Of a DNA stretch of 8,956 bases, positions 6,166 through 8,956 are shown piece after piece. The translations under genes were made by a program, and so were the position numbers. The notes below the pieces were generated by a model, which did no database searches, had not been told where the DNA came from, and saw nothing but the letters and a program-made list of their open reading frames with translations. The DNA comes from Bacillota bacterium (GTDB lineage: Bacteria > Bacillota > Bacilli > Alicyclobacillales > SLC66): the NCBI GenBank assembly GCA_021797415.1, contig JAJZZT010000570.1:1-8956 (forward strand), written 5' to 3'. The first letter of the stretch is position 1; every line of letters starts with the position of its first letter.

Positions 6166-6263
6166 AGGTTCGCTGGGGCGCCAGTATCCCTTTGCTCGTC
6201 GCGAGTTCTCTGCTATAGGCCAGGTTTGCTGGGGCGCCAGTATCCCTTTGCTCGTCGCGAGTT
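6166..6263 (+). repeat. Two 42-base direct repeats between adaptor and pump genes
   Basis: Bases 6166-6207 and 6222-6263 are the same 42-base sequence with a single difference (C at 6171, T at 6227), with a period of 56 bases and a 14-base spacer. The unit begins AGGTT, has the core GGGGCGCCAGTATCCC, and ends GTCGCGAGTT. CTCGTCGCGAG within each copy is itself a small palindrome. It begins 11 bases after the second adaptor's stop. I know of no family that this unit belongs to. Confidence 0.9.
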
Positions 6264-6314
6264 TAGCGATAGCGGTGTCCGAGCAGGAGCAAAGGGATAC
6301 TGGCGGCTAGCAAA
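6225..6314 (+). repeat. Inverted copy of the repeat core forming a long hairpin before the pump gene
   Basis: GAGCAAAGGGATACTGGCG (6287-6305) is the exact reverse complement of the 19-base core in both direct repeats (6179-6197 and 6235-6253). With the nearer copy it makes a 19-bp uninterrupted stem around a 33-base loop. After a small internal loop, TTTGCT (6225-6230) also pairs with AGCAAA (6309-6314). The hairpin ends 17 bases before the pump's Shine-Dalgarno site. There is no T-run after it, so it is not a standard terminator. Candidates are an mRNA processing or stability element, an attenuator, or a miniature repeat remnant. Confidence 0.85.
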
Positions 6315-6344
6315 AGACTATTTTCAAGATAGGGAGGGACGGCG

Positions 6345-7889
6345 TTGAGCTTCAAGGACCGTTTCGGCATGAGCTTCGTCGCCATGCTGGGGATCATCCT
6401 CGGCGTCTTCATGGCCATTCTCGACAACACCATCGTCAACGTCGCGATTCCCAAGATGATATCCGTGTTCAGCACCACGCAGACGCACATCGAATGGGTG
6501 ATCACCGCGTATCTGCTCGTCACCGGCATGCTGACGCCGATGAGCGGCTACCTTGGCGACCGGTTCGGCCAGAAGCAGGTGTACCTGGCCGCCCTGATAC
6601 TGTTTACGACTGGCTCCGCCCTGTGCGGCCTGTCGTGGAACGCGGACGTCATCATCGTGTTCCGCATCTGGCAGGCCATCGGCGGGGCCATGCTCATGCC
6701 GACCAGCATGACCCTGCTTTTCAGCATGGCGCCGCCGCAGCGCCGCGGCGCCATCATGGGCATCTGGGGCATCGCGCTGATGTTCGCGCCCGCACTGGGT
6801 CCGACACTCAGCGGTTATCTCGTCCAGTACGTCGACTGGCGGTTGATCTTCTACATCAATGTGCCGATCGGGATCATCTGTTTCCTGCTCGTCGTCGCCA
6901 CGATCCCCACCCTGCCCGGCGCGGGCAAGGCGGAACCGCCGGACTGGGCGGGGTTCATCACGTCGCTTGTCGGCTTCTTTTCCCTGTTGTACGCGCTCTC
7001 GGAAGCGCCGACGGACGGCTGGTCCTCGATCACCATTTTGTCTTTTCTCGTGTTGGCGGGTGTTTCGCTGTCCGCTTTTGTCGTGATCGAACTGACGACA
7101 GACCACCCCATGCTGGACCTGCGTCTGCTCGGCAGGCGGGTTTACCTGATGGCCATCGTGACGACCAGCCTGCTCAATATCGCGTTGCTTGGCATCCTCT
7201 TTCTGCTCCCGGTCTTCCTTCAGGAAGGAATTGGGCTGACGCCGCTGCAAACCGGTCTGCTCACGCTGCCAGGCGCACTTCTCACCGGCGCGTTCATGCC
7301 CGTCAGCGGGCTTTTGTTCGACCGCATCGGCGCACGGCCGCTCGGCATCGTGGGCCTGGGCATACTGGCCGCAACGAGCTTCATGTTCACGAATATCGGT
7401 TACAATTGGACGTTCTCCTGGATTCTCGTGCTGTATATGTTCCGCTCGGTGGGAATGGGGATCGCCATGATGCCGCTCAGCACGGCCGGCATGAACGACG
7501 TTCCGCAACATCTGATCAGCCGCGGGACCGCGTTGCAAAACACGATGCGAAACGTCGCCGGATCCATTGGCACCGCGTGGCTGAGCACCGTCATGCAAAC
7601 CGGCGCGGCGCAACATTTTGTGCAGTATGTGCAGCGACTGAGCGTCCAGCACCTTCAGACGGTCCGGGTGTTCAGTTCAGCGCCGAGCGTGTACGGCGTA
7701 ACGACGCCCGGCGCGCTCAATCAGTTGGTGACCTTGCTCGATCGCTGGGCGTTCCAGAGCGGCATGCAGGACGCGTTTTACCTCACCGCGCTGCTCACGG
7801 TGATCGCCTGGGTGTCGGTCTTTTTTATCGGCAAGAAGCGAGCGCCTGTGGCGAGCGGATTTCCGGGTAAAGTGGCCGCCGCAAAATAA
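6345..7889 (+). CDS. DHA2-family (EmrB-like) major facilitator drug:H+ antiporter
   Basis: This is a predicted 14-helix inner-membrane multidrug exporter of 514 residues, a normal length for the DHA2 subfamily. Motif D1 is LDNTIVNVAIP (26-36) and motif A is GYLGDRFGQK (68-77). The motif B region is FRIWQAIGGAMLMP with Arg106. Motif C is APALGPTLSG (147-156), followed by DWRLIFYINVPIG. DHPMLDLRLL at about 250-260 is typical of the DHA2 central region. The start is TTG 6345, with GGGAGG at 6332-6337 seven bases upstream. An ATG eight codons in is possible but has no comparable site. With the two adaptors it resembles an EmrAB-type system adapted to a cell without an outer membrane. Substrates cannot be predicted. 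It is separated from the adaptors by the 190-base repeat block and converges on gerD. Confidence 0.93.
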   Translation: MSFKDRFGMSFVAMLGIILGVFMAILDNTIVNVAIPKMISVFSTTQTHIEWVITAYLLVTGMLTPMSGYLGDRFGQKQVYLAALILFTTGSALCGLSWNADVIIVFRIWQAIGGAMLMPTSMTLLFSMAPPQRRGAIMGIWGIALMFAPALGPTLSGYLVQYVDWRLIFYINVPIGIICFLLVVATIPTLPGAGKAEPPDWAGFITSLVGFFSLLYALSEAPTDGWSSITILSFLVLAGVSLSAFVVIELTTDHPMLDLRLLGRRVYLMAIVTTSLLNIALLGILFLLPVFLQEGIGLTPLQTGLLTLPGALLTGAFMPVSGLLFDRIGARPLGIVGLGILAATSFMFTNIGYNWTFSWILVLYMFRSVGMGIAMMPLSTAGMNDVPQHLISRGTALQNTMRNVAGSIGTAWLSTVMQTGAAQHFVQYVQRLSVQHLQTVRVFSSAPSVYGVTTPGALNQLVTLLDRWAFQSGMQDAFYLTALLTVIAWVSVFFIGKKRAPVASGFPGKVAAAK

Positions 7890-7913
7890 GCGGCACATGG
7901 CGGGCGAAGGGCG

Positions 7914-7945
7914 GAACGGCGGTTCATCCGGAGGAGCCGCCGTTC
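7914..7945. repeat. Inverted repeat at the convergent ends of the pump gene and gerD
   Basis: GAACGGCGG (7914-7922) and CCGCCGTTC (7937-7945) form a perfect 9-bp stem, extended by TTC/GAG (one wobble pair) to 12 bp around an 8-base loop. The gerD stop codon (7924-7926, reverse strand) lies inside it. It stands 24 bases after the pump stop. No T-run follows on either strand, so any bidirectional termination role is tentative. Confidence 0.5.
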
Positions 7946-8709
7946 TCGCCGCCCTGCCCGCCGCCTTCGCCCCCCTCGGAGTCGCCGCTCTCCTCCTCTC
8001 CGGAGCCTTCTTCACCGCCTTTTTTTGGCTGTTTTTTGCCTTGCTGCTGCCCTTGGCCTTGTTGCTGGCCCTGTTGCTGGCCGATTTTTGCCGCTTGGCC
8101 TCCTCCCGCTTCCCGCACGGCCTGCTTCATCGCGTCCATGAACAACAGACGAAACGTTGGCTGTTGCAGGGCTTCCGTCATTATTTTCATAATTTCCGTA
8201 CGATATTGTGGACTTTGCAATAATGTAAACTGTGATTTCTGGAATTCGGGGGATTGCATCAGCGTGAGCAGATCGTGCATATAGGCGGGGTCCTTCATGA
8301 GCTGGCGCTGGATTCCCACCATCTGCATTCTGGACGACTGAACAAGCGCTGCGGCAAACTCGGGATCCTTCATCTGTTGCGCCAGGAATGACTTATTGTG
8401 CCCTTGGCTGATCGTCTTTTCCACGGCTGCCGCCACGTCGGCCTGTGTGACGGCGGTGAGACGCTTGAATTCAGGACTCGACATGGTATCTTGAAGGGTG
8501 CTCATTCCTTCTTTACTGTGCAGGATGTCGAGAACCATCGCCTTGATGGTCGGATAGTCCATTTTTTCTCCTGCCGCCTGCGCCTGTTGGGGGGATGCCT
8601 GTGCCGCGTCGCCAGCCTGCTGGCTGTCCGACGACGACCCGCAACCGGACAGAAAAAGCGCAGTGAATACGCACAGTGCGGGCAATTGGAAAATAGCGCG
8701 CCTGGTCAC
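7924..8709 (-). CDS. gerD: Spore germination lipoprotein GerD
   Basis: GerD is an inner-spore-membrane lipoprotein needed for clustering nutrient germinant receptors and fast germination. The 261-residue product has a signal peptide ending in the lipobox LSGC (lipidated Cys23). A Ser/Gln/Ala-rich linker follows, then the conserved helical core from MDYPTIKAMVLDILHSKEG (50-68) to about residue 202. Within the core the pattern (S/D/Q)P-x-(F/Y) recurs six times, at Pro79, 116, 141, 154, 167 and 184, one per helical segment. After residue 203 comes an extra tail of about 58 residues rich in Gln, Gly and Glu (GQQQGQQQGQGQQQGKKQ, then EEGSGEEESGDSEGGEGG), making the protein much longer than B. subtilis GerD (about 185). 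The start is GTG 8709 with an AGGAAGG site at 8723-8729. Neighbouring pdaB supports the call. Confidence 0.88.
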   Translation of the reverse strand: MTRRAIFQLPALCVFTALFLSGCGSSSDSQQAGDAAQASPQQAQAAGEKMDYPTIKAMVLDILHSKEGMSTLQDTMSSPEFKRLTAVTQADVAAAVEKTISQGHNKSFLAQQMKDPEFAAALVQSSRMQMVGIQRQLMKDPAYMHDLLTLMQSPEFQKSQFTLLQSPQYRTEIMKIMTEALQQPTFRLLFMDAMKQAVREAGGGQAAKIGQQQGQQQGQGQQQGKKQPKKGGEEGSGEEESGDSEGGEGGGQGGENGGSSG

Positions 8710-8734
8710 GATGTCCGTTCCCCCTTCCTACGCC

Positions 8735-8763
8735 TACTATATCCAGGCGGACATGGGTTATGC
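8735..8763 (-). promoter_or_regulatory. Candidate sigma-G promoter for gerD
   Basis: Reading the reverse strand, GCATA (8763-8759) is followed after 17 bases by TATAGTA (8741-8735). These resemble the sigma-G -35 (gHATR) and -10 (CATWMTA; five of seven here). gerD is known to be expressed in the forespore under sigma-G in B. subtilis. The transcript would begin near 8728, leaving a leader of about 20 bases that is mostly the Shine-Dalgarno site. A consensus match only. Confidence 0.4.
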
Positions 8764-8786
8764 GGATGAGCCCGACAGGCCCCGTC

Positions 8787-8956
8787 TCACTGGACGGCCG
8801 TCTTGATACTCGCGCCCGCGATCAGTTCGGAAACGGTGGCGAAATGGAACCCTTTGGCGCGCAGTCCGTCGATGATCGCCGGCAGCGCCAGATGGGTCTG
8901 CTTGCACGAATCGCTTGCATGCATCAGGATGATGTCGCCGGGCACGGCGCGCGCGA
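8787..8956 (-). CDS. pdaB: PdaB-like polysaccharide deacetylase, C-terminal part (5' end outside window)
   Basis: Fifty-five codons and the TGA stop (8789-8787) of a NodB-fold polysaccharide deacetylase are present, entering from the right edge on the reverse strand. The fragment RAVPGDIILMHASDSCKQT carries the last conserved family motif, with the LMHA histidine that serves as general acid. ALPAIIDGLRAKGFHFATVS and ELI follow. This pattern, and adjacency to gerD, match PdaB, which is made during sporulation and is needed to keep spores stable, acting on cortex peptidoglycan. The metal-binding motifs lie outside the window and cannot be checked. There is no kbaA between it and gerD, unlike B. 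subtilis. The 77-base gap to gerD shows no terminator. Confidence 0.8.
   Translation of the reverse strand, partial: ARAVPGDIILMHASDSCKQTHLALPAIIDGLRAKGFHFATVSELIAGASIKTAVQ

Noticed and set aside
6192..6219. A possible promoter in repeat copy 1 (TTGCTC, 16 bases, TATAGG) for the pump gene
   Set aside because: The -35 matches at only three positions and the -10 at four. Copy 2 lacks the equivalent -10 (TAGCGG), so it is too weak to list as a feature.
6166..6314. A CRISPR array
   Set aside because: There are only two direct copies with one 14-base spacer, the third copy is inverted and partial, and no cas genes are present.
6324..7652. A 442-codon open frame on the reverse strand across the pump gene
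   Set aside because: It is antisense to a gene with clear DHA2 motifs. Its product is His/Arg/Asp/Gln-rich with no recognisable domain, as expected for a GC-rich shadow frame.
6494..7870. A 458-codon open frame on the forward strand in another frame of the pump gene
   Set aside because: Composition is Arg/His/Ala-rich without hydrophobic segments or a ribosome-binding site. It exists because of strong third-position GC bias in the real gene.

Overview
The window looks like a chromosomal segment of a spore-forming, high-GC member of the Bacillota (class Bacilli). It carries the end of a ribosomal-protein/RNA-polymerase cluster in Bacillus order (rpoA-rplQ-truA-rplM-rpsI), followed by an Mrp/SalA-type ATPase, then the spore genes gerD and a pdaB-like polysaccharide deacetylase. 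In Bacillus subtilis the same neighbourhood runs rpoA ... truA-rplM-rpsI ... cwlD-salA-gerD-kbaA-pdaB. GC-rich codons, strong purine-rich Shine-Dalgarno sites and frequent GTG/TTG starts fit an Alicyclobacillaceae-like lineage. That placement is an inference from gene order and base composition; no taxonomic marker was searched.

Layout, left to right. Bases 1-2613 (+ strand) hold translation genes: the 3' part of rpoA, then rplQ, truA (tRNA pseudouridine 38-40 synthase), rplM and rpsI. A good sigma-A-like promoter sits inside the end of truA and probably gives rplM-rpsI its own transcript. A clear Rho-independent terminator at 2685-2713 closes the cluster. Bases 2745-3842 encode the Mrp/SalA-type Fe-S/P-loop ATPase. 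Bases 3843-4094 have no gene. They hold an approximately 80-base imperfect hairpin that probably terminates mrp, and a promoter with a near-perfect palindromic operator for the next gene.

Bases 4095-7889 are a four-gene efflux operon: a TetR-family regulator, two different short HlyD/EmrA-like membrane-fusion (adaptor) proteins in tandem, and a 14-helix DHA2 (EmrB-like) drug:H+ antiporter of the major facilitator superfamily. The likely logic is that TetR represses its own promoter through the 4044-4059 palindrome, and an inducer relieves repression of regulator, adaptors and pump together. Between the second adaptor and the pump lies an unusual 140-base block: two 42-base direct repeats (one mismatch) followed by a 19-base exact inverted copy of their core. 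The inverted copy can pair with either direct repeat, so mutually exclusive long hairpins are possible just upstream of the pump's ribosome-binding site.

Bases 7924-8956 (- strand) converge on the efflux operon. They carry gerD, a germination lipoprotein with an unusual Gln/Gly/Glu-rich tail and a possible sigma-G promoter, and the C-terminal 55 codons of a PdaB-like deacetylase whose 5' part is outside the window.

Compared with B. subtilis, the ecfA1-ecfA2-ecfT genes (between rplQ and truA), the ybaJ-ybaK-cwlD stretch (between rpsI and salA) and kbaA (between gerD and pdaB) are absent from these positions, and the efflux operon lies between salA and gerD. I do not see a wholly new defence-like or mobile system. 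The most unusual features are the repeat block at 6166-6305, the paired short adaptors, and the operator/hairpin region at 3886-4060.
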